Shown here: piece after piece, positions 33,195 through 42,090 of the stretch
How positions within the stretch are numbered: the first letter of the stretch is position 1
Layout: each line of letters begins with the position of its first letter
Assembly (NCBI GenBank): GCA_947495985.1
Contig: CANMBD010000001.1
Coordinates: 1,702,935-1,766,934, forward strand
Direction of reading: 5' to 3'
Origin: an uncultured Sphingomonadaceae bacterium
GTDB taxonomy: Bacteria > Pseudomonadota > Alphaproteobacteria > Sphingomonadales > Sphingomonadaceae
DNA length: 64,000 nt
Translations under genes and position numbers: made by a program
Notes under the pieces: model-generated
Told to the model about the DNA's origin: nothing
The model's input: only the letters and a program-made list of their open reading frames with translations
Database searches by the model: none

Positions 33195-33962
33195 TTAACT
33201 GTTATGGCGAGCCGGCAGCCCTGCAGCACGCAGCGCATTATGCGCTTCGCATATACTGTGCTGTCCAAAATGGAAAATCGAGGCCGCAAGCACGGCATTG
33301 GCCCCGCCCTTGATCACGCCTTCGACCATATGATCCAGATTTCCGACCCCGCCGCTAGCCACCACCGGAATGGACACGGCATCGGCAATGGCCCTGGTTA
33401 GAGACAGATCATAGCCATCACGTGTGCCATCACGATCCATGGAGGTGACGAGCAACTCCCCTGCCCCCAGCTCCGCCATGCGCACGGCGTGTTCCAGGGC
33501 GTCGATGCCGGTTGGCGTACGCCCGCCATGGGTGAAGATTTCCCAGCGTCCTTCGTCAACCTGCCGCGCGTCTATTGAGGCCACCATGCACTGGCTTCCG
33601 AAACGGCCCGCGATGTCGCTGACCACTTCGGGCCGCGAAACGGCCGCGCTGTTTACCGCAACCTTGTCGGCCCCGGCCATGAGCAGCGCACGGGCATCAT
33701 CCGCCGTTCTTACACCGCCCCCCACTGTGACAGGCATGAAACAGACTTCGGCGGTCCGCCGCACCACATCGATAATTGTATCACGATTTTCATGGCTTGC
33801 GCCGATATCGAGAAAGCAAAGCTCATCCGCACCCGCGGCGTCATAGGCCCGCGCCTGCTCCACCGGATCACCAGCATCTTTCAGGTCGACAAAATTGACG
33901 CCCTTGACGACGCGGCCATCGGCAACGTCGAGACAGGGTATGACGCGGATACGGACGGTCAT
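33195..33962 (-). CDS. hisF: Imidazole glycerol phosphate synthase cyclase subunit
   Basis: 255 residues, the normal length. A TIM barrel with [19 protein letters not shown] at the start (catalytic Asp), [26 protein letters not shown] (second catalytic Asp) and VVASGGVG. With HisH it makes imidazole glycerol phosphate and AICAR. It lies 2 bp after hisA. Confidence 0.97.
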   Translation of the reverse strand: MTVRIRVIPCLDVADGRVVKGVNFVDLKDAGDPVEQARAYDAAGADELCFLDIGASHENRDTIIDVVRRTAEVCFMPVTVGGGVRTADDARALLMAGADKVAVNSAAVSRPEVVSDIAGRFGSQCMVASIDARQVDEGRWEIFTHGGRTPTGIDALEHAVRMAELGAGELLVTSMDRDGTRDGYDLSLTRAIADAVSIPVVASGGVGNLDHMVEGVIKGGANAVLAASIFHFGQHSICEAHNALRAAGLPARHNS

Positions 33963-33964
33963 GT

Positions 33965-34690
33965 CTATCGGTTCGCCATAGCAATGGCCGTCGCAAGATC
34001 CAGCCGCCCGTCGTAGAGCGCCCGGCCGGTAATCACGCCCTCAATACCATCCTGTGTAAACTGGCTGAGCATGTGAACATCATCGAGACCCTTTACCCCG
34101 CCGCTGGCGATTACGGGAATATCGACTGAGCGCGCCAAATCGACAGTCGCTTCAATATTGCATCCCGTCAGCATACCATCGCGGCCCACATCCGTGAACA
34201 AAAGAGACGCGACACCGGCGTCTTCAAAGCGCCGCGCCATATCTCTTACGCTGACTTCCGACACATCGGCCCAGCCTTCCGTGGCCACCATGCCGTCCCG
34301 TGCATCCACAGCAACCACGATGCCGCCTTCATATTCCTTCGCCATATCGCGCACAAATTCCGGGTCTTTCAGCGCCGCCGTGCCAATGACCAACCGCGCC
34401 ACACCCAGTTCGAACCAACGCTCAACGGTTTCCCGATTTCTGATCCCGCCGCCCAGTTGCACATAGCCGGGGAAGCTGCCGACAATCGCCTCAACCGCCT
34501 CGGCGTTACGCGGGGAACCGGCAAAGGCCCCGTCGAGGTCGACAACATGAATATGCCCGGCTCCTGCCTTTGCGAACAGACCCGCCTGTTCCGCGGGATT
34601 GTCACCGTAGACGGTGGCGCGATCCATATCACCTTCGGCCAGGCGCACGACTTCGCCGGATTTCAAGTCAATGGCAGGAAAAACAATCAT
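33965..34690 (-). CDS. hisA: ProFAR isomerase
   Basis: 241 residues from ATG 34690, which overlaps the hisH stop (ATGA). TIM barrel with [14 protein letters not shown] (catalytic Asp), [18 protein letters not shown] and [10 protein letters not shown] (second catalytic Asp region). It isomerises ProFAR to PRFAR in histidine synthesis. Confidence 0.97.
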   Translation of the reverse strand: MIVFPAIDLKSGEVVRLAEGDMDRATVYGDNPAEQAGLFAKAGAGHIHVVDLDGAFAGSPRNAEAVEAIVGSFPGYVQLGGGIRNRETVERWFELGVARLVIGTAALKDPEFVRDMAKEYEGGIVVAVDARDGMVATEGWADVSEVSVRDMARRFEDAGVASLLFTDVGRDGMLTGCNIEATVDLARSVDIPVIASGGVKGLDDVHMLSQFTQDGIEGVITGRALYDGRLDLATAIAMANR

Positions 34691-35307
34691 GGTTTCCACT
34701 CCAAAAAGCGTTTCAGGAAGGCCAGTCCATAGGCCTGGCTTTTTTCCGGATGAAATTGCACACCGACAATATTGTCGCGGCCTATGGCTGAAACCAGCGT
34801 TCTGCCATGAAACGTCGTTGCGAAAATGTCGGCCGCGTCAGCCGCGTCAAAATGGTAGCCGTGAAGATAGTAAGCCTCTCCGGCTTCCAATAAATCATGA
34901 CCCGCTGTCGGGGTCACATCATTCCAGCCCATATGCGGAATTTTGATGTCCGCAGAAGGCGCTTCGATCGCGTGCACAGTACCGCCGATCCAGCCGAGCC
35001 CCTGATGTTCGCCAAATTCTATACCCTTGTCGGCGAGCAATTGCATGCCGACACAGATACCGAGAAATGGCGCGCCCTCTTGCCGGACCCTTTGCTCGAG
35101 CGCCGTAATCATCCCATCAATGCCCGCCAAGGCATCGCGACAGGCACCAAAAGCTCCGACACCCGGCAAAACAATACGGTCCGACGCAGCGACTACTTCT
35201 GGGTCAGAGGTCACAACAACGCCGGACGCGCCAGTTGCCTTGAGCGCATTATGCACGCTGTGTAAGTTACCGGCGCCGAAATCGATAAGCGCTATGGTTT
35301 CAGCCAC
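34687..35307 (-). CDS. hisH: Imidazole glycerol phosphate synthase glutaminase subunit
   Basis: 206 residues from GTG 35307 (protein [18 protein letters not shown]). The GTG lies inside the end of hisB (GGTGGCTGA), so the two are coupled; a longer frame to 35385 is not needed. Class I glutaminase: nucleophile Cys in [11 protein letters not shown], His/Glu pair in [10 protein letters not shown]. It supplies ammonia to HisF. Confidence 0.95.
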   Translation of the reverse strand: MAETIALIDFGAGNLHSVHNALKATGASGVVVTSDPEVVAASDRIVLPGVGAFGACRDALAGIDGMITALEQRVRQEGAPFLGICVGMQLLADKGIEFGEHQGLGWIGGTVHAIEAPSADIKIPHMGWNDVTPTAGHDLLEAGEAYYLHGYHFDAADAADIFATTFHGRTLVSAIGRDNIVGVQFHPEKSQAYGLAFLKRFLEWKP

Positions 35308-35893
35308 CAAGCTGGCCTTTGGTCGAAGGAATAGCGTCCCCTTTGCGCGGGTCGCGCTCAACCGCCTGGCGCATCGCCCGGGCAAAGCCTTTGAAGATAC
35401 TCTCAGCTATATGATGGTTATTTTCACCATAGAGCAGCTCGATATGCAGCGTGATGCCAGCCGCATCGGCAACGCTGTGGAACCAGTGCTTGAACAGCTC
35501 GGTATCCATTTCACCCAGCCGTTCCTGCGTAAATCCGGCTTTCCAGACCAGCCAGGGGCGCCCGGAAATATCCAGTGCGACGCGGCTCAATGTCTCGTCC
35601 ATCGGCGAATAGGTGCTGCCATAGCGCACGATCCCGGCCTTGTCGCCCAGCGCATGACCAATGGCCTGTCCCACCGCAATGGCGCTATCTTCGGTCGTGT
35701 GATGCTGATCGACATGCAGGTCGCCTTTGACCCTCAGCGTCAGGTCAATCAGCGAATGGCGCGAGAATTGCTCGATCATATGGTCAAGAAAACCGATGCC
35801 GGTCGACACGTCATATTGCCCGGTTCCGTCCAGACTCAACTCGACGAAAATCTCGGTTTCCTTGGTGTTTCGCTCTATGGTCGCTGTTCTCAT
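35300..35893 (-). CDS. hisB: Imidazoleglycerol-phosphate dehydratase
   Basis: 197 residues, the monofunctional type. The metal motifs are [14 protein letters not shown] and [14 protein letters not shown], with repeats in the second half ([25 protein letters not shown]). First gene of the hisB-hisH-hisA-hisF string; its 5' region is shared with the divergent sspB. Confidence 0.97.
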   Translation of the reverse strand: MRTATIERNTKETEIFVELSLDGTGQYDVSTGIGFLDHMIEQFSRHSLIDLTLRVKGDLHVDQHHTTEDSAIAVGQAIGHALGDKAGIVRYGSTYSPMDETLSRVALDISGRPWLVWKAGFTQERLGEMDTELFKHWFHSVADAAGITLHIELLYGENNHHIAESIFKGFARAMRQAVERDPRKGDAIPSTKGQLGG

Positions 35894-36019
35894 GGTTGAT
35901 GCCTATAAAGGCTGGATTTGATCAGGCAAGAATTTCGCTGCAAAATCAGAAATATCACAGTTGACGAAAATTGTGCAAATCCCCTTGACCCTGCCCCGTG
36001 TTCGCGCCACCAAGTAGCT

Positions 36020-36505
36020 ATGAATGACAGCGCCCCCGATAGCCTGATTCCTTATGATGAAATTGTGCAGGAAGCTCTGCGCGCTGTCGTCGGACGGGTT
36101 TTGGGTGAAGTAGAGACCAACGGTCTGCCCGGCGAACATCATTTTTACATCACTTTCAAGACCCGCGCCCCAGGTGTCGATATACCCGATCATCTGATCG
36201 CGAAATTCCCGGATGAAATGACCATAGTGCTGCAAAACCGCTATTGGGACTTGTCGGTCAGCGAAGACCGGTTTGAGGTGGGGCTAAGCTTTAACCAGAT
36301 CAGCTCCATGCTGCATATCCCGTTCGCTGCGATTACCTCCTTTGTTGATCCTGCCGTCGATTTTGCCCTGCAATTTCAGGTAGATGAAGTCGAAGGTGAC
36401 CTCGATAGCCATGAACCGGCGCAAAATGACGGGGACCAGGAAACGGTTGAGACAGTCGATGATGGTTCCAACGTTGTAACGGTGGATTTCGGCAAGAAGA
36501 AATAG
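36020..36505 (+). CDS. sspB: SspB-type ClpXP adaptor protein
   Basis: 161 residues from ATG 36020 (MNDSAPDSLIPYDEIVQEAL); a longer upstream frame runs through the promoter. The substrate-binding SspB fold (LPGEHHFYITFKTRAPGVDIPDHLIAKFPDEMTIVLQ cut here into parts) is followed by an acidic linker (about 125-150) and the ClpX-binding tail VVTVDFGKKK. It delivers tagged proteins to ClpXP. It is divergent from hisB. Confidence 0.9.
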   Translation: MNDSAPDSLIPYDEIVQEALRAVVGRVLGEVETNGLPGEHHFYITFKTRAPGVDIPDHLIAKFPDEMTIVLQNRYWDLSVSEDRFEVGLSFNQISSMLHIPFAAITSFVDPAVDFALQFQVDEVEGDLDSHEPAQNDGDQETVETVDDGSNVVTVDFGKKK

Positions 36506-36513
36506 GAATATTA

Positions 36514-36590
36514 CGTCATTCCAGCGCAAGCTGGAATCTCCCCAGGTAGTGCACTCCCTCGATGAGATCCCAGCTTGCGCTGGGATGACG
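36514..36590. repeat. REP-like inverted repeat between sspB and fumC
   Basis: Arms at 36514-36540 and 36564-36590, 27 bp each with two mismatches, separated by 23 nt. Each arm also folds on itself (CCAGC-GCAA-GCTGG). Such CGTCATTCCAGCGCAAGCTGG elements are common interspersed repeats in sphingomonads. Confidence 0.8.
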
Positions 36591-36603
36591 ACAGAGGAGG
36601 ATC

Positions 36604-37986
36604 ATGACCAGCACCCGCACAGAAACCGATAGCATTGGCCCGATTGAAGTTCCGCAGGATGCCTATTGGGGTGCGCAAACCCAGCGCAGTATCGAGAATT
36701 TTCCATTCCCCCGTCATGAGCGCATGCCAATCCGCCTGATTCATGCGCTGGCAACCGTCAAAGAGGCCGTAGCACGGGTGAACGGCATTCATGGACTCGA
36801 CCCGGAAATAGCGGGTGCCATTGCAAAAGCGGCTGAAGAAGTGCGGTCCGGTGCTTTCGATACGCAATTTCCGCTCACTATCTGGCAGACCGGATCGGGC
36901 ACCCAGACAAATATGAATGTCAACGAGGTCATCGCGGGCATCGCCAATGAAAGCCTGACTGGTGAGCGCGGGGGTAAGGACCCGGTACATCCCAATGATC
37001 ACGTAAATCGCGGCCAATCGTCCAATGACAGCTTCCCGACCGCAATGCATGTCGCTGCCGCCCGTGCGCTAGAAGTCGAACTGTTTCCAGCACTGGAACA
37101 ATTGCATGACGCGCTAGCCCAAAAGGCGCAGGATTGGAAAACCATTGTCAAAATCGGCCGGACCCATTTGCAGGATGCGACCCCATTGACGCTGGGGCAA
37201 GAATTCTCCGGCTATGCCGCGCAGTTACTGGCTGCCCGCGACCGAATAGAGGCGGTCTTGCCGCGTCTCTATCAACTGGCACAGGGTGGAACTGCTGTGG
37301 GTACTGGTCTGAATGCACCAGAAAATTTTGGCGACCATATGGCGCGGGAAATTGCCAAGATTACCGGCCTGAAATTCACCTCGGCCCATAACAAATTTGC
37401 CGAACTGGCGGCGCATGATACGATGGTGGAGCTATCGGGTGCGCTGAATGTTCTCGCCGTTTCACTCACCAAAATCGCCAATGATATACGCCTGCTCGGT
37501 TCCGGCCCGCGGTCCGGACTTGGCGAACTCAGTCTGCCCGCCAATGAACCGGGCAGCTCAATCATGCCCGGCAAGGTTAATCCGACGCAGTGCGAAATGC
37601 TGACCATGGTGGCCGCGCAAATGATCGGGAATCATCAGGCGGTAACGGTTGGCGGCTTACAGGGACATCTGGAACTAAACGTTTTCAAACCTATGATCGG
37701 CGCAAACGTCCTGCGATCGATTGAAATCGTATCTATCGGCATGTCGAGCTTTGCCACACGCTGCGTCGATGGACTGGAAGCCAATGAGAAACGCATCGCA
37801 GAGCTCGTTGAAAATTCGCTTATGCTGGTCACAGCGCTGGCCCCGGTCATCGGCTATGACAACGCCTCTAAAATCGCAAAACACGCCCATAAAACCGGAA
37901 TGACATTGCGCGAAGCCGCTCTGGATTTGGGATTAGTCGATCCCGAAACCTATGATGGCTATGTTAAACCCGACAATATGGTGTAA
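36604..37986 (+). CDS. fumC: Fumarate hydratase, class II
   Basis: 460 residues, the usual length. Start ATG 36604 has GAGGAGG 4 nt upstream. Domains: [14 protein letters not shown] start ([15 protein letters not shown]), [35 protein letters not shown] (catalytic His), and the superfamily signature [15 protein letters not shown]. It converts fumarate to malate in the TCA cycle. It stands alone, preceded by a REP-like repeat. Confidence 0.97.
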   Translation: MTSTRTETDSIGPIEVPQDAYWGAQTQRSIENFPFPRHERMPIRLIHALATVKEAVARVNGIHGLDPEIAGAIAKAAEEVRSGAFDTQFPLTIWQTGSGTQTNMNVNEVIAGIANESLTGERGGKDPVHPNDHVNRGQSSNDSFPTAMHVAAARALEVELFPALEQLHDALAQKAQDWKTIVKIGRTHLQDATPLTLGQEFSGYAAQLLAARDRIEAVLPRLYQLAQGGTAVGTGLNAPENFGDHMAREIAKITGLKFTSAHNKFAELAAHDTMVELSGALNVLAVSLTKIANDIRLLGSGPRSGLGELSLPANEPGSSIMPGKVNPTQCEMLTMVAAQMIGNHQAVTVGGLQGHLELNVFKPMIGANVLRSIEIVSIGMSSFATRCVDGLEANEKRIAELVENSLMLVTALAPVIGYDNASKIAKHAHKTGMTLREAALDLGLVDPETYDGYVKPDNMV

Positions 37987-38035
37987 GCCATAGTGATATA
38001 ACAACAATATCAGACCGGGGCGCAGCGGGGACAAT

Positions 38036-38917
38036 ATGGACGATCCAATAGATGAATCACTAAACACTGTGGAGATATTGATCCGGCAGCTATTGAGCAT
38101 GTGGGAACAGACGGTTTCGCTGCTCCCCAGTCTCGCCATCGCCTTCATTGTCCTGATTCTTACCTGGATCATCGCGCGCTTTGCCACACGCATTGCTGAC
38201 AAATTGACTGACAAAACCAACATGCGCGGATCGCTTCAGGAGCTGGTCGAGACGATCGTCCGGCTGGCGATCTGGATCGTCGGCCTGATGGCGACCTTGA
38301 CCATATTGTTACCGGGTCTGACGCCCGCCAGTCTGGTCGCTGGCCTTGGAGTTGGCGCGGTAGCGATTGGCTTTGCCTTTCAGGATATTTTCGAAAATTT
38401 CATGGCCGGTATCCTAATCATGATCCGCGAAAAAATGCGGATTGGTGATTATATAGAATGTGAAGGCGTGGAAGGCGTTGTCGAAAGCATAGCGTTGCGT
38501 GAAACCCATGTCCGCCGCAACAATAGGGAACTGACCATCATTCCCAATTCGATCCTGTTCAAAAATCCGGTCAAGATCCTGACAGACGATGACAAACGCA
38601 GACACGAGATTATCGCAGGCGTATCCTATGACACCGATCTCGACAGGGCGAAGGAGGTCATCCTGAAAGCCGTGCACTCGGCAGAACAGGTTGACAAAAA
38701 TGCACAAATTGATGTCTTCGCCTGCGAGTTCAATTCCAGCTCGGTTGATTTCAAGGTCCGCTGGTGGTCAGGCTCCAAACCCCGCGCCATGCATGAAAGC
38801 CGGGATAATGTAATCCGCGCGATCAAACGCGCACTGGATGAAGCGGGTATCGAAATCCCTTTCCCTTATGTTACACATACGTTCAAGGAACCGGTACCGC
38901 TCGCAGGAAAGGAGTAA
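38036..38917 (+). CDS. MscS-family mechanosensitive channel
   Basis: 293 residues. Three TM helices (about 20-45, 70-92, 98-125), with TM3 of the pore type (ASLVAGLGVGAVAIGFAFQDIFENFMAGI), then the beta domain (IGDYIECEGVEGVVESIALRETHVRRNNRELTIIPNS) and the C-terminal alpha/beta domain. It opens under membrane tension to release osmolytes. It lies 50 bp after fumC and 3 bp before a small gene. Confidence 0.93.
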   Translation: MDDPIDESLNTVEILIRQLLSMWEQTVSLLPSLAIAFIVLILTWIIARFATRIADKLTDKTNMRGSLQELVETIVRLAIWIVGLMATLTILLPGLTPASLVAGLGVGAVAIGFAFQDIFENFMAGILIMIREKMRIGDYIECEGVEGVVESIALRETHVRRNNRELTIIPNSILFKNPVKILTDDDKRRHEIIAGVSYDTDLDRAKEVILKAVHSAEQVDKNAQIDVFACEFNSSSVDFKVRWWSGSKPRAMHESRDNVIRAIKRALDEAGIEIPFPYVTHTFKEPVPLAGKE

Positions 38918-38920
38918 TGC

Positions 38921-39196
38921 ATGTCGCTCATTCGCAACGTCGCCACTGCTATTGTCGGCAATCAAGCGCGCAAACGCAGCAAAGGCAATGGCTTGCTCGG
39001 CTTTGGTGTAGGCGTGCTGGCAGCGCGTATCGCGACCCGCTCTCTGCCCGGTGCTTTGCTCGTCGGCGGTGCTATGGTCGCCAAAGCGCTTTATGACCGA
39101 TCCAGGGAAACAGAAGAAGAGCTTCCTGCATCAGAACAGGTTATCGATATCGAAGGCACACCCGCTCCTACGGAGCCTGCAAAACCGGAAGCCTAG
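38921..39196 (+). CDS. Small membrane-associated protein, unknown function
   Basis: 91 residues. A basic N-terminus ([10 protein letters not shown]), a glycine-rich hydrophobic stretch (about 25-58: [32 protein letters not shown]) and an acidic, Pro-rich tail. No family is recognised. It follows mscS by 3 bp and shares its stop with the convergent DUF2585 gene. Confidence 0.7.
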   Translation: MSLIRNVATAIVGNQARKRSKGNGLLGFGVGVLAARIATRSLPGALLVGGAMVAKALYDRSRETEEELPASEQVIDIEGTPAPTEPAKPEA

Positions 39197-39768
39197 GCCG
39201 CGCCCTGCCAGACCTTGATTGCTTCAATCGGGAAGGTCAGCATCAACACGTTGAGCGTGAGATTGTCCCGAATTGCGTAGAGCGCCAGCAGTTCGAAAAT
39301 CACGGCGACGACAACCGTGGCCATTACCGGCATCCGGCGGGCCGCGATGAAACCCAATGTCATCCAGCCGATATCCGCCATCGAGTTGACAATACTGTCT
39401 CCCGCATAGCCAAAAGCAAAAGTCGCCTCACGATAGCGATTGATGATAATCGGTGAGTTTTCAAGGATTTCCCAGAAACCTTCAATGAATATCGCGAGGC
39501 ACAAAGCCAGACCGAGCCTTGCCGCCTCCGGTCGCTTGCGGAACAACCAATAACCGAGACCATAGAACAGAAAACCATGAATGATATGACTGAACGTGTA
39601 CCAGTCCGAAAGATGTTGACTGTTTTCCGCCGACTGCACTGCCCCGTGCCACAATTTCACATTGCCACACTCGCAAATCGGTGGGCGGTCCATGCCGAAC
39701 AATATCACCAGAGTGAGTAAAACCAGACCGCCAGCGGCCAACGCATGGTTGCGTGATATGATCGTCAT
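39193..39768 (-). CDS. UPF0314/DUF2585 membrane protein
   Basis: 191 residues from ATG 39768, with GAGGGGGC upstream. About four to five TM helices. The DUF2585 core is clear: [41 protein letters not shown], and [24 protein letters not shown] in two overlapping parts. It is conserved in alphaproteobacteria but without known function. It is convergent with the small gene, and the stops overlap. Confidence 0.88.
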   Translation of the reverse strand: MTIISRNHALAAGGLVLLTLVILFGMDRPPICECGNVKLWHGAVQSAENSQHLSDWYTFSHIIHGFLFYGLGYWLFRKRPEAARLGLALCLAIFIEGFWEILENSPIIINRYREATFAFGYAGDSIVNSMADIGWMTLGFIAARRMPVMATVVVAVIFELLALYAIRDNLTLNVLMLTFPIEAIKVWQGAA

Positions 39769-39871
39769 ATGCCCCCTCAAGCTTGCAAGTCTATGCAGCA
39801 GCATCGCCAATAAAATGCAAGTCTGATTCAATCCATATTTGTTTAAACAGCTGGCCTCTTAGTTGAATTGC

Positions 39872-41419
39872 TCACTCTGCCGGTGCGACCTCACATGCGT
39901 CGACAGGGGCCGTTTTTAAATTTCTCAGGCCGAGCCAGCCGAACAATATGGCCGTGACCATCAAGGCAAGGTCGATCCCGAACAACACCCCCTGTGCCGA
40001 TGGATCGGCGACCAGCGCTATGGGCAGATGAATGATAGCGGTAAGAAGTAGCAGCACAGCAATTACTACATATTGGCCGCGAACCGTTGCCATCATCTTT
40101 TTCGCAAAATAAGTGATTGCAATAGATACCGCCCATAGAGTGAAAAACAGAATTTCCAGCGAGACAGGAAGACCCGCAACCACTGCGAGGGCGGCACCGG
40201 CAAGACCCAGCGACAATCCCGTCGTCATCCCGCGCCAGGCCGCTTCACTTTTTGGTTTTGCCTGCCCCTGCTGTCTCTTGCGCTTGAACCAGATCATCAT
40301 TCCGGTGCTGGTGATGTAGGTCAGAGCCAACGATAAAATGAAATAGAATATCTTGATCGGATATCCACCGAATGTGCCGTAATGAAGTGGTTGCACCATC
40401 CCGAACGCCCTTGCACCGGCGGGACTGCCACTGCCCCCGAACTTTTCCAGAAACTCTCCGGAATTGCGGTAGATATCCGATGTTCGCATCGACAGGATGC
40501 CATCTTCATAATAGGCGACAGTGGTGGTTTGACCGCTATCCTTTGGATTACCAGCGATGAGCAACGAGAATTGACGGTCATCGCCTGCAGAATTTGCCAG
40601 CATCTTTTCATAGTCGGGCGAGGAGACCATCGGCGCAGCATTTTCAATCGGCTGCGGCCCTTGAATAACCTGAATGGCTGCCTCCTGATCGCCCTCAAAA
40701 GCAATCATTGCCAGCGCCGCGACCGTAATTCCCGCAACGCCCAAAAAGGCGCCGGTGAAGGTAATCACAAGATGGAACGGCAAGCCCCAGACGCTGAGCC
40801 TGTTATGAATGTCCGTCCACGCAATGCGGGCATTGCGCTTCAGCCGCAGTTTGAACGCATCCTTGAAAATGGTCGGATGGGCAAAAATACCGGACAGGAT
40901 CAGGGTGAACATAACAACACCCAGCAGACCGACCAGATAGCGGCCCCAAGGGCGTGGAAGATGCAACATTGTATGTAGGTCTTCAATTACATGCGTATAG
41001 GGTGCGTCCGCACTGGCCACCAATGCGCCGGTTCGGGGATCCGCTACCCAGTCTGTGCTTATCAGATCCGATTGCTGATCCTCGCGCTCGTTAAGCCGGA
41101 CAGTGAGATAGGGCTTAAATTCATCTGGTCCGTAGGCAATGATGTTCAGAATTTCATTACCCGGTTTCAATTCTGCTTCGGCATTTTTTGCGGCATTTGC
41201 AATGGCGCTATTGGTCGTTTCATAAGACGCGGGAACGTCGGCATTTTCCCACAAAGAAATTTCGGTGACAAACAGGGTCAATGCACCGGAAAGGCTAACG
41301 ATGTAGATCAGAGCGGCGAAAGCGAGGCCGAGAACAGAGTGAGAGTCGATCATCCGCCTTACAAAGGGGCTGTTGCTTCCTTCGGTTTCATTAGCGACGG
41401 ATTCCGGTGATGTTGTCAT
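39872..41419 (-). CDS. PepSY-associated TM protein (reductase-like) of the iron locus
   Basis: 515 residues with a PepSY_TM architecture: TM near 30-50, a periplasmic PepSY domain with the HVIEDLHTMLHLPRPWGRYLVG segment at about 145, TM helices near 165-180 and 220-240, and four to five more after 375. Conserved His residues could bind haem. Such proteins sit next to TonB siderophore receptors and are thought to reduce ferric siderophores. It overlaps the 182-residue gene by 4 bp and is divergent from a Fur-controlled receptor. Confidence 0.88.
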   Translation of the reverse strand: MTTSPESVANETEGSNSPFVRRMIDSHSVLGLAFAALIYIVSLSGALTLFVTEISLWENADVPASYETTNSAIANAAKNAEAELKPGNEILNIIAYGPDEFKPYLTVRLNEREDQQSDLISTDWVADPRTGALVASADAPYTHVIEDLHTMLHLPRPWGRYLVGLLGVVMFTLILSGIFAHPTIFKDAFKLRLKRNARIAWTDIHNRLSVWGLPFHLVITFTGAFLGVAGITVAALAMIAFEGDQEAAIQVIQGPQPIENAAPMVSSPDYEKMLANSAGDDRQFSLLIAGNPKDSGQTTTVAYYEDGILSMRTSDIYRNSGEFLEKFGGSGSPAGARAFGMVQPLHYGTFGGYPIKIFYFILSLALTYITSTGMMIWFKRKRQQGQAKPKSEAAWRGMTTGLSLGLAGAALAVVAGLPVSLEILFFTLWAVSIAITYFAKKMMATVRGQYVVIAVLLLLTAIIHLPIALVADPSAQGVLFGIDLALMVTAILFGWLGLRNLKTAPVDACEVAPAE

Positions 41420-41964
41420 AATAGCAAATATCCCATGCCCGAGGCGGCTGTGATCAGGGCCGGCATGTAAGCGACACGCCAGAGATTTGGATCGACGGTG
41501 GCGTGCAATGCACCGGCAGACCAGAATAGCGGCGTAAGCAGGCCGCCAGTGAAAAGGCGGGTAATCTCAATCGCCCACGGCTTTGTTGCCACGAGCAGAC
41601 TAAGCCCCAGAGCCGCGACAAGATAAAGCGGCCCAGCAGAAAACAGGCGGAGCGCCAAGCGCAGTTTTGATCCGGATGGCGGAGTGGGCATTTTCTTGAG
41701 GCGCGCAGGCACCCGTTCGTGACCGACCTGTTTCGTCAGAAAGAATGGAAAAAGGATAAGTGCGTAAGCGGCAACGGAAATGGTCGTCAGTGCCCAGGTC
41801 AAGCCGAGTTCAAAACCAAGACCTATCGAGATAAGCCAAATGGAAATCACGAACAGCAGAAGGCCAGCAGCGAGCCATAGTCGTTTGTTCTGATGACCTG
41901 CATTCCCCTGCCTCAGAAACCAAATGCTGAGTGACTGAGATGCAATTCCGCCAATAATCCACAC
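41416..41964 (-). CDS. Five-TM membrane protein, partner of the PepSY protein
   Basis: 182 residues with about five TM helices (about 2-15, 30-50, 52-75, 108-128, 155-180) and a short basic loop (KQVGHERVPARLKKMP). No family is recognised with confidence, but small proteins like this usually accompany PepSY genes next to iron TonB receptors. It starts the minus-strand pair, 127 bp from the divergent receptor start, sharing the Fur box region. Confidence 0.72.
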   Translation of the reverse strand: MWIIGGIASQSLSIWFLRQGNAGHQNKRLWLAAGLLLFVISIWLISIGLGFELGLTWALTTISVAAYALILFPFFLTKQVGHERVPARLKKMPTPPSGSKLRLALRLFSAGPLYLVAALGLSLLVATKPWAIEITRLFTGGLLTPLFWSAGALHATVDPNLWRVAYMPALITAASGMGYLLL

Positions 41965-42019
41965 GAATCGTCCCCTTTATCGATGCCAATAAAATAGCCG
42001 ATAAAACTCTGTTGTAAAT

Positions 42020-42038
42020 GATAATGATTCTCATTAGA
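42020..42038. promoter_or_regulatory. Fur box in the divergent iron promoter
   Basis: GATAATGATTCTCATTAGA matches the 19-bp Fur consensus GATAATGATAATCATTATC at 15 of 19 positions. It lies 53 bp before the receptor start and between the two divergent iron genes, so both should be repressed by iron-loaded Fur. Confidence 0.85.
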
Positions 42039-42090
42039 TACACTCCGAAATGCGAACGATTCGCAAAAATAAATATTACAGGGGTTATCC

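Noticed and set aside
35918..36019. N-terminal extension of SspB
   Set aside because: The extension lies in the hisB/sspB promoter and does not match the family; ATG 36020 gives the normal length.
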